64,000 nt of DNA. It comes from Diprion similis (taxonomy: Eukaryota > Arthropoda > Insecta > Hymenoptera > Diprionidae). Of the stretch, positions 51,944-63,487 are shown one piece after another. The notes under the pieces are model-generated. The model did no database searches. It had not been told where the DNA came from and saw only the letters and a list, made by a program, of their open reading frames with translations. The stretch spans positions 13,440,501-13,504,500 of the forward strand of contig NC_060107.1 in assembly GCF_021155765.1 (NCBI RefSeq), written 5' to 3'. Every line of letters starts with the position of its first letter. Positions within the stretch are counted from its first letter, which is position 1. The translations under genes were made by a program, and so were the position numbers.

Positions 51944-54900
51944 GCAAAGACAACAACAACAACAACAACAAAGAGCTGCAGTCGGAGCATATGGGAATTT
52001 GGCCCGTTCAAAACACACAATGGCATCGCCGTTGTCACATGTACCCAATCCTGCGCAGTTCAATCTCCCACCGAACTCTATAATTGGCCAACGATCGAGT
52101 TCTGTTAATAATCAACTCAAGCAATCGCAACAAGTCCAGTCTCATCTATCCAGCATACAGCAACAGCGAACAGTGAATCCTCAGCTGCAACAACTCGTTA
52201 TGAATCAAAACTACAACTCTGCTCGTACCGGTGAGTGAGAGTTTAAATTCATTCTAATATACTCTTAGTTATTAGTATTTATTGCATCTATTGATCTTAC
52301 AACTATATTTAGCTACTATATATTTACTTTACAGTCGACTCGCATTTTTCGGGACATACATGTGTAATATCTTGGTTCGAATTTGAAAGAAAAAAAAGAT
52401 TTGATAGTCCAAATGCACGAAGACGGGTTTGTCTATTTTCTGGAAGAATTCTAATCTCTCAGAAAATTCGTTCGACATGCCTATTTTTTATTTATCTTAA
52501 TATTTTTTAACACTTGAAACACACCGGTAGGTATTACTGAGCTATAGGCTGTGCTATTTATTTGACTTAATCTACTTACCTCCTACCCATGTCTTATCCT
52601 TTATACGCTTAATCGTACCCTGCGTAATCCATGCACTACTGTACAAAACTCAGCTGAGAGAGATGTAGTAATTTTTTGCATTTCACTTTTCTGGTAGCTG
52701 CCAGTAGCCGAAAACTGGTCAATCAATATTTGGCTGTGATGCCAATTTTTGTTACAAGATTATTGTCATCGGTAACTAGTTATTCAGCTTTATTTTTCAC
52801 TCATTAGAGTCACATCAGCGATAGGTAAATGAAGCAGAAGTTAGCAGAACACTCCCAGAAGGAAATAAGCTCGCACTTTTCTGAGTTTGGTGCGCACAGC
52901 GGTTTTCACGCACTATAGAGATTTCGGATTATATAGTCGTTGACTTACGTCGAAATAGGATTTTACAAGGTGAGCAAACTATAAAACTTCATGTTTTGAA
53001 TTATTCTCATGAAAATTACTTCAATTGGGTAACAATTAATTTGACTGTAACTTTTTTTATGAGAGTGACCAGTAAAATATCCGATGAGGTTTGTGTAAAC
53101 AAACAATTTCATCTCAATCAAGTTCATTTTGGTAATATATCGAGAAATATCAAGTTTCCTCGTTTTGCTCAGCCTTAGAAAAATGTTATATTTGAATTAA
53201 TTAATTATTACTTAATTTAGGTTATTTTCACGAGATTAATAAAAAACACGAAGTTTCATCGTTTGCTCAACCTGCAAAATCCTATTTTGACATAATTCAA
53301 TCACCGTATGATCCAAAATCTCTCCTGCGCGTAAGAATCACTGTGCCCGCTAAACTCAGAAAAGCACGGGCTTATTTCCTGCTGGGAATCCTCGGGTAAC
53401 TTCTGCTTCAGGATAGATGAGTTATGATTTTAGCTTCAACTAAAGTCGAAATAATCAGAATTCAGAGAATGTACCACAACGCTAAGCTAACGTGTTTGTT
53501 GAGTGGCCTCAAACATGTATGCCAAAGATAGCATTGAACCTTTGTATGTATTCCCTCCAAGTTCTGAGAGAATCTAAAATGCAAGTATGCATTGTACTAA
53601 CCATATGAATATTAATATAGAAATATATGTATATTTGATTGCAAATTTTCTCTCAACTGTCAGCTTAATACACAATTTGTACAAATATTCAGGCAGCACC
53701 GCAATCCCGAATCAAATCACACGCAACGGTGTTCAGAAATTGGACTAGATGCACCTGAACCTGTCTCATATTCCTCAATCCCCAGAAAAATCAACGTTTC
53801 CAATGGACCCGAATAAGTAATCCTTTTTTCCTCATTTTATACATGTATTTAAGACTGTGAGCAGATTATTTGACAATAATCCATTATTCCACGTCTCCTT
53901 AATTACAGTAATGGCAATCAAAAGATAGTGTATAATCGATTTTTTGTACATTGGTTTAGAGTTGTGTCAAAGTATAAGCACATCGCAATACTTTTTTGTA
54001 AAACATACCATAACCGAACAAATTTTATTGCAGCGATTGCATTAATGATAATATTTTATCATATGCAATATATATTTTGACCTTGACAGGACCTTGACAT
54101 TTTTCTTCGACTTTTTAGTTTAAAGTTCTAGAACTTTTGGGTCAATGTCAGTGGGCTGGATGGCGAAAGAGATTACACCACTTTCGCACCGATATATCTG
54201 CTTCCGCGAAGAAAGAAATCAAGATTTTCATTTTTCATTTCTTTGTCGAATATTGTCAAATATCTTATGTCAGATTATTTGTTATAAAAAATTTAACCAA
54301 GATCATAAATGAAGAGATTGTTATAGCATGCATCGTGAGGTACGAGGTAGTGAAAATACATCAAATCAAGAGGGCTAACTATCTCGGAAATGAATTATTT
54401 CTGCAATTTTGACCATTTTTTAACAATAAAATTGTTTCTATCAATAATAATTTATATTATATCGCAATAATGGCTTTCAAGTGTCGAAATTCTATTAGTA
54501 TACTATCAGAATAGTGAAAAACCGTGAATAAATATGTTGAAAAGTTCTGTAAATATACAAAAAATGAATATAAAAAGGCGAAAAGAATACTTCCCACTAT
54601 GACTCAAAGGGTTAAGACAATAGAAACCTCAAAACACCATGAAACTAGATGAATTCATCTAAACAGCTAAAAACCGATATATCTGCTACCGGTCCTGTGA
54701 AGGTTAATAAACAAAAATGATTTATAAAGAAAGCAAAAAATTAGTACGCAATTTTTTTTATAGATGGACGAGCAATGCAATCGCAACCATTGAATATTCC
54801 TGTCGGTCGTCAGCCATCCCCTGGTCTTGGATTCATGGGTAGCAATGGCGGGGACCTCTCGCCAACTTCAAACCAATTGGCTCGATGGTTTAGTCCAGAA

Positions 54901-55011
54901 CTACTAGCGCAAGCTCGCGCCGGAAAACTGCCAGAATTGGGGCAAACAAACGTCGTTTCATTGGAGGAGTTAGAGAGGCTTCAGCATGCCTCGACAACGG
55001 TTCACAATTAA
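36017..55011 (+). CDS. EIF4ENIF1: eIF4E transporter 4E-T
   Basis: Role: binds eIF4E, imports it to the nucleus and represses and decays mRNAs in P-bodies with DDX6, LSM14 and PAT1. Exons: 36017-36071, 43242-43339, 43438-43511, 43605-43869, 43996-44892, 45071-45419, 45707-45843, 45923-46006, 46170-46328, 46459-46680, 47521-47722, 48245-48316, 48862-49131, 50655-50849, 51826-52230, 54764-55011; 1243 codons plus TAA. Seen: the canonical eIF4E-binding motif YTREELM (residues 49-55); RRIGSGRI; an Arg/Asp repeat (about 210-300); the Cup-homology segment EPEWFSSGPTSQ...TIEL (about 310-325) that binds DDX6; SRFSQWF; FTPTSVLRKM; polyglutamine tracts; and a C-terminal LARWFSPELL plus VSLEELERL segment like the LSM14-binding end of the vertebrate protein. 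It is longer than the vertebrate protein (about 985 residues), largely through Gln-rich parts. The exon 4-5 junction needs a GC donor. Confidence 0.95.
40684..40864 (+). CDS. Candidate alternative first exon of 4E-T
   Basis: An ATG at 40684 opens 60 codons rich in Arg (a YRYRRPRRR run) that end at a good donor, C then GTAAGT at 40865. One base of a codon is left over, exactly what 4E-T exon 2 (43242) requires, so splicing would give an in-frame 4E-T with a different basic N terminus upstream of the eIF4E-binding motif. A TCAGTT initiator-like sequence occurs at 40569-40574. The phase match has a one-in-three chance of being accidental and a repeat lies 50 bp downstream, so this is only a candidate. 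Confidence 0.3.
40914..41240 (+). repeat. Interspersed repeat with internal sub-repeats in 4E-T intron 1
   Basis: The first 85 bp match 26913-26998 in the MIOX intron. The following sequence contains two related sub-units, each with a TTGTTACTC-type start and a Gly/Val-codon-like GGTTTTTAGA/GTTTTTGGTG block (near 41040 and 41180), separated by a GGATCC-containing stretch. The design resembles a common insect interspersed repeat; its family is not known to me. Confidence 0.5.
43870..43998 (+). other. GC-AG intron with tandem CAGCAG acceptor in 4E-T
   Basis: To keep frame between exon 4 and exon 5, the intron must leave codon phase 0. The only strong phase-0 donor is AG followed by GCGAGT at 43870, the donor consensus with C in place of T. 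The nearby GTAAAT at 43874 gives the wrong phase. The acceptor is CAGCAG (ends 43995 or 43998), so isoforms may differ by one glutamine. Weaker in-phase GT donors exist at 43891 (GTCAGA) and 43909 (GTGTAT). Confidence 0.6.
47659..47694 (+). repeat. Polyglutamine tract 1 of 4E-T (12 Gln)
   Basis: Mixed CAG and CAA codons encode 12 consecutive glutamines in exon 11. The interruption of CAG by CAA suggests a fairly stable tract. Confidence 0.8.
48984..49013 (+). repeat. Polyglutamine tract 2 of 4E-T (10 Gln)
   Basis: Ten glutamine codons, mostly CAA with a CAG core, in exon 13 directly after a basic helical segment (KKKLEEQRENFRKRQE) that looks like a short coiled coil. Confidence 0.8.
49132..49784 (+). 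CDS. Probable alternative terminal exon of 4E-T
   Basis: If the donor at 49132 (GTGCGA) is not used, exon 13 reads on in frame for 217 further codons to TAA 49782-49784. That is far longer than expected by chance in DNA this AT-rich, and the composition is coding-like: rich in Ser, Asn, Lys and Asp, with degenerate serine codons and no hydrophobic runs. A poly(A) signal follows at 50188. The product would keep the eIF4E- and DDX6-binding parts and lack the last Gln-rich exons and the C-terminal segment. Whether both forms are made is inferred. Confidence 0.55.
50188..50193 (+). terminator. Intronic poly(A) signal for the short 4E-T form
   Basis: AATAAA about 400 nt after the TAA at 49784, followed about 20 nt later by a T-rich run with GT. 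It lies within the intron used by the full-length form, as expected for intronic polyadenylation. Confidence 0.45.
51888..51971 (+). repeat. Polyglutamine tract 3 of 4E-T (20 Gln, Arg, 7 Gln)
   Basis: A run of CAG then CAA codons encodes 20 glutamines, one arginine and 7 more glutamines in exon 15. The long uninterrupted CAA stretch is the likeliest length-variable site of the gene. Confidence 0.85.
52820..53417. mobile_element. 600-bp foldback element in the last 4E-T intron
   Basis: Inverted arms of about 160 bp (52831-52993 and about 53250-53410) share GAAGCAGAAGTTA, GGAAATAAGC, CTTTTCTGAGTTT, AATAGGATTTT and GAGCAAAC in order, with roughly one difference in six bases. The arms enclose about 255 bp of AT-rich sequence. 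It has no coding capacity. It is a long-arm non-autonomous DNA transposon of unknown family. Confidence 0.7.
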
Positions 55012-58000
55012 ATTGATATTATAACTGAGTGAAAGGAGAAAAGAAAAAAGTCACCTGTTTCTCTATCTAATCAAATTGTGTCCACCTTACTTTACACGAC
55101 CCCAAAAAGTAATCCATGAATATTTATATTTGGATAATAGAATTGCTCGAAGTGCAATTTCACGACTACATGGGAAATATTTGAAGCTGGCTTCAAAAAA
55201 ATTAACATGGTTGCCAATTGACCGTGTCGAAAACAAGGTCTAAGATGGTGAAAGTGTTCCAACGTGAGAACTTAGTTAGAGTGCTGGTGTCAAAGCTTGA
55301 ACGGTTATACCGAACACTGAACAGTTTTGCAAGCCTAAAATCTGAAAGATTCTGCAGGACCTGCAAGGTATGTGTCGGTAATTTGTTAGCATTGCTGCAA
55401 AACGAAGAAACAATGAGCGACATTAATCATTATTAATGACTCTTTGTATGGATATTATGATATTATTCGTGACGTCGGTTATTCGATTACTCATCAGTTT
55501 GTTGTGAGATAAAAAAAAAAAATGTAAGATAAGCTACTTTTGACTGGAAAACGCTGTATTAGTTTGACTGATAGATAAACTGCGTGTATAAAACTGATCA
55601 TCATACATCGTAACTTTACATATGACACAGGTGAAAAGCATTATTCATACAATGTCATTATTGAAGTAACGAACTAATTCCCTAATAGCTAAAAGGTGAA
55701 AAAAGAGGATTACTGATGTAGGCAAGTAGAGAGGACAAAAAGAACCTGAATTAAACTTCTGAACAAATTGTTTCTTTCTTCCTAACGCACATATGTGTAC
55801 TGTGGTATTTGAAATGCCACAAAGTAACTGGCAGTAATAGAAATTTGTTAATACCCAGGATAAAAATTGCAAAGCCATATTCTGTATCAATTGTCGACAT
55901 ACATAAAGAAATTGTATTGTAAATTCGCAGATTTTTTTCATTTTTTTTTTCCCCCCTTACCGTAGTACTGACTATTAGTGTATTATAATCCAACATAAAA
56001 ATGGATCAATCTCCTGAGTGCACAGTTGCCACGAGTCATACCTAGGTGTATACGCATGAACATTAAAATAAATTTATTATAATAATATATACTTTTGTAG
56101 AAATATGAGAAGACAGTATGATAAAAAACCGACTAAAGTTAAACCAGCCTGAGTTATTCTAGTAATATTATTAACCAGTAAACGATCGCAAACACATTCC
56201 ACCAGCAATGAGGAAATGAACAGAACCTTTGACTTTGTAAGCTCGATACATCAGCATATGCCTCTGCCGGCGTAAGTTTAGTTTGTAATTAACTCGATGA
56301 TTTCTTATTTTCTAATTGCACTCTTTCCTACAATGATGATAATTATGCTTGAAATCTAGCATGAAATAATGATAAAAGTATGTTGTATTTTTCTTCGTCT
56401 ATTTGTGTTGGTTTTCACTTATACTATATAACTAGAATCGTTTTATAATCTACTACACAACTATTAACGAAGCCTAATTCCCTATCTTCATGTTTGACAT
56501 CTCACATATCATTATTTATTGAATTGTCGAGATTCCATTATCCAGTGAAGCTATAGTTTTTATTTCCAATAGTACTAGTCTTTTATTTATCTGCTGTAAC
56601 GGAAAATATTCGAATAATTCCATTGGCAATTGGGAAATGTATCTGAAAATAATACAAATGGCAAATTTGAATATTACAAATGCTTTCTTTGATCATTCGA
56701 TACGCTTCGTGTTATCCGATTAATGTTATATTTATATAACAAATATATACATTTTTTTCTTTTTAAAAGGAAAAAGCTCGATAGATCTGAAATGAATCGA
56801 TGGTAAATTAACATAACTTACCTTATGTGCAAACAACTCGTACGAGATTTTTTGTAAGGCATTCCTTTTGCGAGAATCAGATGTCTTAAGTATTTTACGA
56901 ATCTTACTGCAAATCAAATCAACGCTCATTCTACAGAATTCCAAAAACCGATTTCCCTTTTAACTCATGAATTAAAAGAATTTACGTTGAGTAAAACTTT
57001 GTCTCATGTGCTCTTTGTATGACTGCAAACCGTCATCAAATAAATTATGAAGAAATAATTCAGTATTAGAGTTTGTGGGAATAATATTTGGAAGATATTG
57101 ATGCTTGCGTTAATTTTTTTTCAGAATACCAATTCAAGAAAGTAGAATTCGGTCACGCATACTTTCAAGATCCTCGTGTAACTGTGTAGCTAAAAACTTC
57201 ATCTACAGCAACAGAAATATTGCAAAAGTATAAGGAAATCCATGAACAGTTGATAAATTTGTTATTATTGTATTATTCAGCTTCTGTGGATAATAGGATA
57301 TCGAATCGAATCTATCATTACTCATCCAACTTCCTTCCCTTGTGCTTTTTTGCATATCAGTATTTGTTTTGTTGCTCTATGACTGAATGCTAGGCAACTA
57401 TGACACAGTCTGGTGTTGGCTTGTTAGTCATTACAAGAGAGAAAGCGAGACTGAGTGTTTGTACGAATGTGTTTATTTTATAAATCCACATGTTAAATTA
57501 AAAAAAAACGACACAAAATTATTTTGTTGGTGGTAATGGAGGAAACTATAAGCAGGCATGCACCAGAATATGCATGCGTGTATTCAGATTAGATAATAAA
57601 AAATACAATTATACTCTACGTTGCTGTTGCATTGACGACACCATGTAAGGATATTGTGAAATTGACCTTTTTTTCACCAGATTCCATAAACTTGATGAAT
57701 GCAACGTTGCTGTTGTTACTAAAAACAATGATATAAATGCATTTGAACATATTTATATAAAAATTTGTCTACAACAACAATACAAAATTCTATAATAACA
57801 TGTTTAGAGTATGCTCGACAACCAAGCGGATATACTTTGTAAAACTTGTTATTATTGCGCAATACCGTTGCGAACGAGGGAAAATTGTGTTACGCCTATG
57901 CTCTAATAAATCGAATGCTTCTATCGCAAACATTGGTTTGATCTCAAAAATCGATAATATAACTTGCAACCTGTTGATGACCAAAGGAATGTCTTGGGTA

Positions 58001-58457
58001 TACAAGCTATTGCAGTGTTCATCTTATAAATTATAATATTTGGCAAAGTAGTACATATATACATTAGGGTGTGGTATTTTAAATTATCATTTTTTTCTAA
58101 ACTCGATTGCTCAATATTTTTGACTCAATTTAATTCCGCGTGAAGCCATGAAATTTAAAAATTACTCAGACAAATAGTCGATAAAAATATGTTTGATTAT
58201 TCAAAAACAATTTATTTTCTCACGATACTCAGCGGAGACATTTCAAACGCATCAAGTATCATATGAATATTAATTGTCAGTACCCAGTTATGAGAGAATT
58301 TTTAACTGTCCTATTCTGAACGTGTTTTTCATCAGAGCTCGAGACAAAAAAAGTTGATTTAAAACGACACACCTGAATGTACATATATTTACTTTATCTG
58401 TAAAATTTACTACGGATAGAAATCTTAGAGATAGTTTATTGTGACGTATAATGTATT
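55012..58457 (+). other. 4E-T 3'UTR followed by gene-free DNA
   Basis: No supportable gene. An AATAAA at 56067-56072 would give a 3'UTR of about 1.06 kb. A 72-codon frame at 55218 has no recognisable character. The rest is AT-rich with no coding potential. Confidence 0.45.
56067..56072 (+). terminator. Candidate poly(A) signal of full-length 4E-T
   Basis: AATAAA about 1.06 kb after the TAA at 55011; the sequence after it is T/A-rich. Other, weaker variants lie nearer, so the site is provisional. Confidence 0.35.
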
Positions 58458-58599
58458 AATTCACAGTTAGCTAACTATCGACAATGTGTTTATCGATGAA
58501 AGTACAAGTAACTAAATATCAGTAGCAACATCATTGACAGTTTATGACGACAACTACTTCGTGCAATCTCAACTTCCACATGACAATTTCAATCACTGA
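58458..58599 (+). repeat. Direct repeat, left copy
   Basis: About 142 bp match 63862-64000 at high similarity, including TATCGACA, TTTATCGATGAAAG, ACAAGTAACTAAA and GTGCAATCTCAACTTCCAC. Weaker similarity extends upstream (58285-58345 against 63778-63850). Confidence 0.75.
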
Positions 58600-61559
58600 G
58601 TCATTCTTAATTTATAACAGTTTGTTGCAATGAAGGGCAAAATGTATGTTGAATAATAATAACAGACAAACTTGAGAGTCAGACTTTACTTGATCCAATC
58701 CAGCTTTCAAAGATATTATAAGAAAATAGATTTGCTGCTAGTTTTCACTTGATTAGCATTGCTGTTGTCTGATTACATGAGAACTGTGGAAATCCAAAGG
58801 TGGAAAGATTGAAATAAACGTAGTGTAAACGTTGTAATGTTCTTCGAATTGAACATCTACACATCTCTTCAATCGGAAGATGAAAAGCTGGTTATACGAA
58901 ATTACCACCATTGCTTGATTACTGCGAAATTTCAATATGACGTTATAGAATGATTTAATTGTGAGAAAAATATCAGAATATTCATTTTGTCCAAATACAT
59001 CTAAACTCAGTTTCAGAATACATCTCTGGTGCTCGTGCACTAAGAACTTGTTCCGTAACTCAGTACGTGTAAATAGTTGGATTTTCGAGGTAAGACAAAT
59101 TTATTACTGCATGTATCAGATGACTGTTTTGTAAATAAAATTATTAAGCATAATATGTCAAATCGATAATCTTGTCACGAATAAATATGCGAAAAATTAA
59201 TGCTCCCTTACTACATGCATTATTCATTTTTCTTATTCTCATTCTGAATACCTTATCCGAATCCCACTACGTGAGAAATGCTCCTCGACTAATCAGTTTC
59301 TATGTATAAAATGTACAAACAATGGTTCAATCACATGTTTGCCAATGGAATTGAATTATGTACGCCTTAATTGAAGTTTTATCAAATAGTTAGCTACCGA
59401 AGGACAGAGCTAGTTGTGCAGTGTCCTCTCTTTATTGGACGATCAAAAGAATAGAGAGCAGTTGCCAGGCGGGGAGATATACTTGTATATGACTGTGTTT
59501 CCCTAAAGAGGATTAGAGTGAGAGAAAAAGCCTGCAGCCATGGTTATTCTCTCTGCTTGTCACGGGTTCAGCTCGGTGCACAAAGCGCGCAGTCTATTGC
59601 TGTATTTTCACGTGCAGAAAACAGTGGATGCAGCAGCAGCAAAAATGCTCTGATTCTGGTGTAAGCACTTTGTTGTACATGAAAATTGCTGTTTGAAGTA
59701 GAAATGAACCTACTTTCTACAGCAGTTGGTTTTACTGCATATAGCGCAGAAGGTACCGCAGCACGTATTACGTGCAAGCAGTCAATGAGACCATTTTGCT
59801 GTTGTTGCATCCCGCTGTTTGCTGATATGGAAGACCGTGCTACACTCGTTCCGGTATAATATAAAGTTCAGAGGCGTATTGCTACGTATCTCTTTCTATT
59901 CGACGGACATGTTTTACACACACATCGGTCCGGTAATATTTTTGACAGTTGATCCTAAGTATGAAGGAATAGTCCTAGGCATGCCTAAAAGTCACGGTTT
60001 TAGACACAGGTCTCGCAACTGTGGGTTTTGACGTGGGACTCTTAACGTGCCAAGCCGCTATTGTCGCTGCGATCGAAGGATGCATTACATTATCGAAAAT
60101 GTAAGCAAAACCAACATGCAGTACATTAGTCACACGCATGATGTAGGTTATGTTCATGTATCTCTCGATCGCAGCGCCACCTAGATTTTTCTTCAATATA
60201 GTGGAGCATTGCCTCTTATTGAAATTCTGCTTGAGTTGCTCGATCTGCTAAGACCGTGCAAAGAGTACAACAATTCGGCTACCTGTGCGCCTCTTTTTGG
60301 CGACTTGCGGTACTATTTATCTGGCAGGGTCTGGTCACTAGCAAAGAGGATTAGGGTGCTCGGCATGTGTTTCGGAAGTTTTTTGGATATTTTGACAACG
60401 CATATCCAGTTGCATTCAAAGCTTGATTCAAAGATAATTATTGGCTTACAATTGACGCAGTACGTTGATTGTTAAAGTTGTTTTTGAAGACAATACAACA
60501 GTAATTTCGTGAAACAAACCCATTTGACATATAACCGAAAGTAGAAGCTTATTGGGCCACGGAAGAGAGCCAGTCCGCACAGCCGAGACTACAAAAAGCT
60601 AACATTGGAACAGCCGTTTCGGCGTGTTATTCAGTGTTATTTTACAATCGAGTTCCATGTTTCAGCAACGATTTCCATCCGTTTGAAGGTAAAGTGCACC
60701 TGGTCTCACCTCGTTTTATGCACCGTACTACGGAGTTCAAGCAAAGTTCATAAAACACCTTGATCGACTTCGTCAATTACTTATTTAGCTTTATAAATCA
60801 AAGCTCAAAGAACTCTGCATCAGTTATGGTAAAATGGAACCAGCTTGGTATTTAATTTTCGTCCGCGATATTCTATTCCGTGCTGTTAGTACTCGGGGAG
60901 ATTTTTCTTACCTTTTTTATCTGCATCTACAAATATTTGAGAACGATAATACGTTTACACCTCGCACCTTGCTTGGTTCGATTGAATATTCAGAGAATTA
61001 AGAGTGAGGAAAAAAAAATTATCATAGAAAATAAGTACTTCTTATTTTCTACCTAAAAAAAAAAAAACAAGTTTCTAAACATGTTCGAGAATTCTGTAAA
61101 TAATTTAGCTATATTCAAGCACACATCATTCCATTTACAATTTGCAAATATATTTTTTTAACAACGACTTATTTATACCTTATAATTAAATTGAACTGTA
61201 TTCACAGTTCGTGTATTTCTCGTTCAGTTTGGGAATTTTTATTCTTATCTCGAAGTACAGCTTAGCTTTTCTTTTTCTTCCTTTCGTATATGTAGTAATG
61301 TTTTCCGCCCTCTCTTCTTGCCATTCGATCTCGCACATTCTCTCACTATTATCTTGTTCTTTCTTTATATCTATCATAATAAGCTGTTCTGGTTTTAGTC
61401 TCAGTCTCATCATACACAAACACACAGTGAAGAATATTAAGTTCGCTTTCGAATTGTTCCTATATTTACGAGGACCTACTGACGTAATGTGTTTTTTAAT
61501 AGGAAACCTGTAGGTGAAATGATATACCAAGATGGTTCTAGCTATAATAAATTATTGTT
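58600..61559. other. Gene-free region with a GC-richer patch
   Basis: No supportable gene. The patch at about 59400-60480 is richer in GC than its surroundings and holds an inverted repeat (60061-60182). Open frames there (59819, 60209 and a minus-strand one at 59568-59810) start at weak or non-ATG sites and have no recognisable domains. Confidence 0.35.
60061..60182. repeat. Short inverted repeat with GCTGCGATCGA arms
   Basis: The left arm (60061-60084) contains TCGCTGCGATCGAAGGATGC and the right arm (60156-60180), read in reverse complement, GTGGCGCTGCGATCGAGAGA. About 70 bp of spacer separate them. It may be a tiny MITE or a palindromic protein-binding region. Confidence 0.45.
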
Positions 61560-62170
61560 AAATAATGAGGAAATATTGTATACAGCATTTGGGAATATAC
61601 TAAGCACTTTACCTACAAATTGTAACATTTATATTGATAATCAGTCGGTGTAATTCGAAGCTTCTTGGGTATGTCTGTCTAGCCTGTGTATTTGCCACTC
61701 AATGGATGAATCAAGTATCTAAGAAATAATTTTCAAATGGAACACAAATAGTGATAATTAATATTGATAATGAGTCAACAAATAGGAAAAACGAATGAAT
61801 ATCATATAATACTCAGGTGTAATTTTTTATGAAAATATGAAATGGAAGGTACACATAAAACATACATTTAATAAAGATAGATATTTGGTATTTTTATTTA
61901 CAAGATTGAAAAATATTATACATTACTCTAAATTAATTTCTGCTTATTATACGCTCTTTCATAGTATTGCTACCTATAGCATTATAGTCTGGGGAGAAAC
62001 TCATTGTATAAAATATTGTTAAATAAATATAACATATTAAGTCTGAAATATATTGAAGGTGATAGTATTATTAGAGGCAAAGCTATATCTTTACCTGAAT
62101 AGAAGCTAGAAAACTGTTTAAATAAATTACAATTCTCTAGCAATTACTTATTTCAAAAAACTACCTAGTG
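61560..62170 (+). mobile_element. Decayed non-LTR retrotransposon fragment
   Basis: The translation around 61822-62022 has the pattern of the end of a non-LTR (LINE-type) reverse transcriptase: GVIFYENMKWKVHIKH, then RLKNI, then YYTLFHS, then SIIVWG. Neighbouring frames are broken by stops and shifts, and no endonuclease or 5' part is present. The clade is not certain; jockey-like is a guess. It is inactive. Confidence 0.65.
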
Positions 62171-62550
62171 AGTTGAAAATATTACACTTAAGTAGCAAAA
62201 CTACAAAATATAAATGAAAAAAATGGATATTACATGTAAACGTAAAATAATGATACTGTTGTGTTGTAGTCAATTGAACTATGTCAATTAAATTGTTTAA
62301 AATACATAGTCATATATGTTCACCACACACAAAATACGATATAAGATAAAACTGTGTTATAACTATTAATTATTAAAAGTAAATATTGAATTAATTTATC
62401 TTCCAAATGTAATTGACTGAAATCGAGTGAACAAAATTCTACCTATGTACCGGTCTCTGATCTCCTATAGATTGTATCCAGTTGTGCAATGTACTGTACT
62501 AAACTGTAAACTTTTTCTAAATAAATGTTCTTATTATTACTATTGTTGTA

Positions 62551-63240
62551 GAAGAAGATCCTAGAGTGGATGAAATGCTGGGAAAATCGTTTTTGAAGAA
62601 GCAGAAGCAAAGTTCGTTGCTTAGCATTGTACCCATCGACGCAGCCACACCTGATAGCAGTGCGATGCTGATCAATTTGATGCCGCACAGGTCTTCCAAA
62701 ACGCGGAAAAAACCGCCACTCAAAATTTGATCACTGCAGACGCATTCTTCGTAGTCTTTGCAACTCTTCAAGATGCTGAGGAAGCTGCCTAAAACTGTTG
62801 AATCACCCGAATTGTTGGACAAATTGAGTGATTCTATAGGCCCGACCGATCCAGGAACAAGGACCGCTACTGTGGTGGCGGTTCACGACAATCGCTTTGC
62901 CGGACTGATTCATTTCAGAAGAGACCCCAGCAGGACATTTTCACATCCTGGGTTGCAGCAGAACTTCAGCCTCTAAAAGGCCGGCCGCTACAGCTTCCAG
63001 AATCTGCAAATCGCTTGTGAGAACATCCACTTCGTTGCAGAAAAGCGATTTACTGAATAAGGGCACAGTCTCGACATCTGCCTACATGGAACGTTGTAGC
63101 CTTGCCCAGCCAAAAAGTCTACAAGGGTGAATATCCACACCGAATGAGAACACTGGCCGATGACATCATCTGGAACTCCACTGCGGCCGATTACAATATT
63201 CAAGGAACTGGTGGGTTGAATATTTTTACAACTATAAATC
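62551..63240 (+). pseudogene. Broken coding-like island of unknown origin
   Basis: I do not recognise the protein. From 62551 a 59-codon frame with ordinary coding composition (EEDPRVDEML..., ...SSKTRKKPPLKI) ends at TGA 62728-62730. It is followed by coding-like pieces in other frames (for example 62758-62976) separated by shifts and stops. The island is clearly richer in GC than its flanks. On the minus strand open frames also exist (62517-62822 and 62988-63332). A decayed gene or transposon fragment fits best; a real last exon of an unseen gene is possible because TTGTTGTAG precedes it. Confidence 0.35.
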
Positions 63241-63295
63241 AATCGGTATGATTTTTTTTTAAATACGTCTTCAGCTCTTGGATACAATGTCACAA

Positions 63296-63487
63296 TGCTA
63301 GTATCTGCACCAAAGCTAGCATTCATAGCCAAGTAGAACGAGGGTATTCATCGATTTGGTTTCAAGCTTAGAAAAGTTGAAGCCTCCATAACGCTAGCAT
63401 CTGTAAAAAAGCCAGCACCTATGGCCAAATAGAGCAACGGCTACATTCGATTTGGTTTCAGACTCAGGAAAGTTTAAGCATTGAAAG
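63296..63487 (+). repeat. Tandem repeat, about 96-bp unit, two copies
   Basis: Units starting at about 63296 and 63392 share GCTAG.ATCTG, TAGCCAA/TGGCCAA, TCGATTTGGTTTCA and AAAGTT.AAGC. A third partial unit lies at about 63698-63745. Confidence 0.65.

Noticed and set aside
55218..55436. 72-codon frame just after the 4E-T stop
   Set aside because: It starts at a non-ATG codon, lies within the expected 3'UTR and has no recognisable domain.
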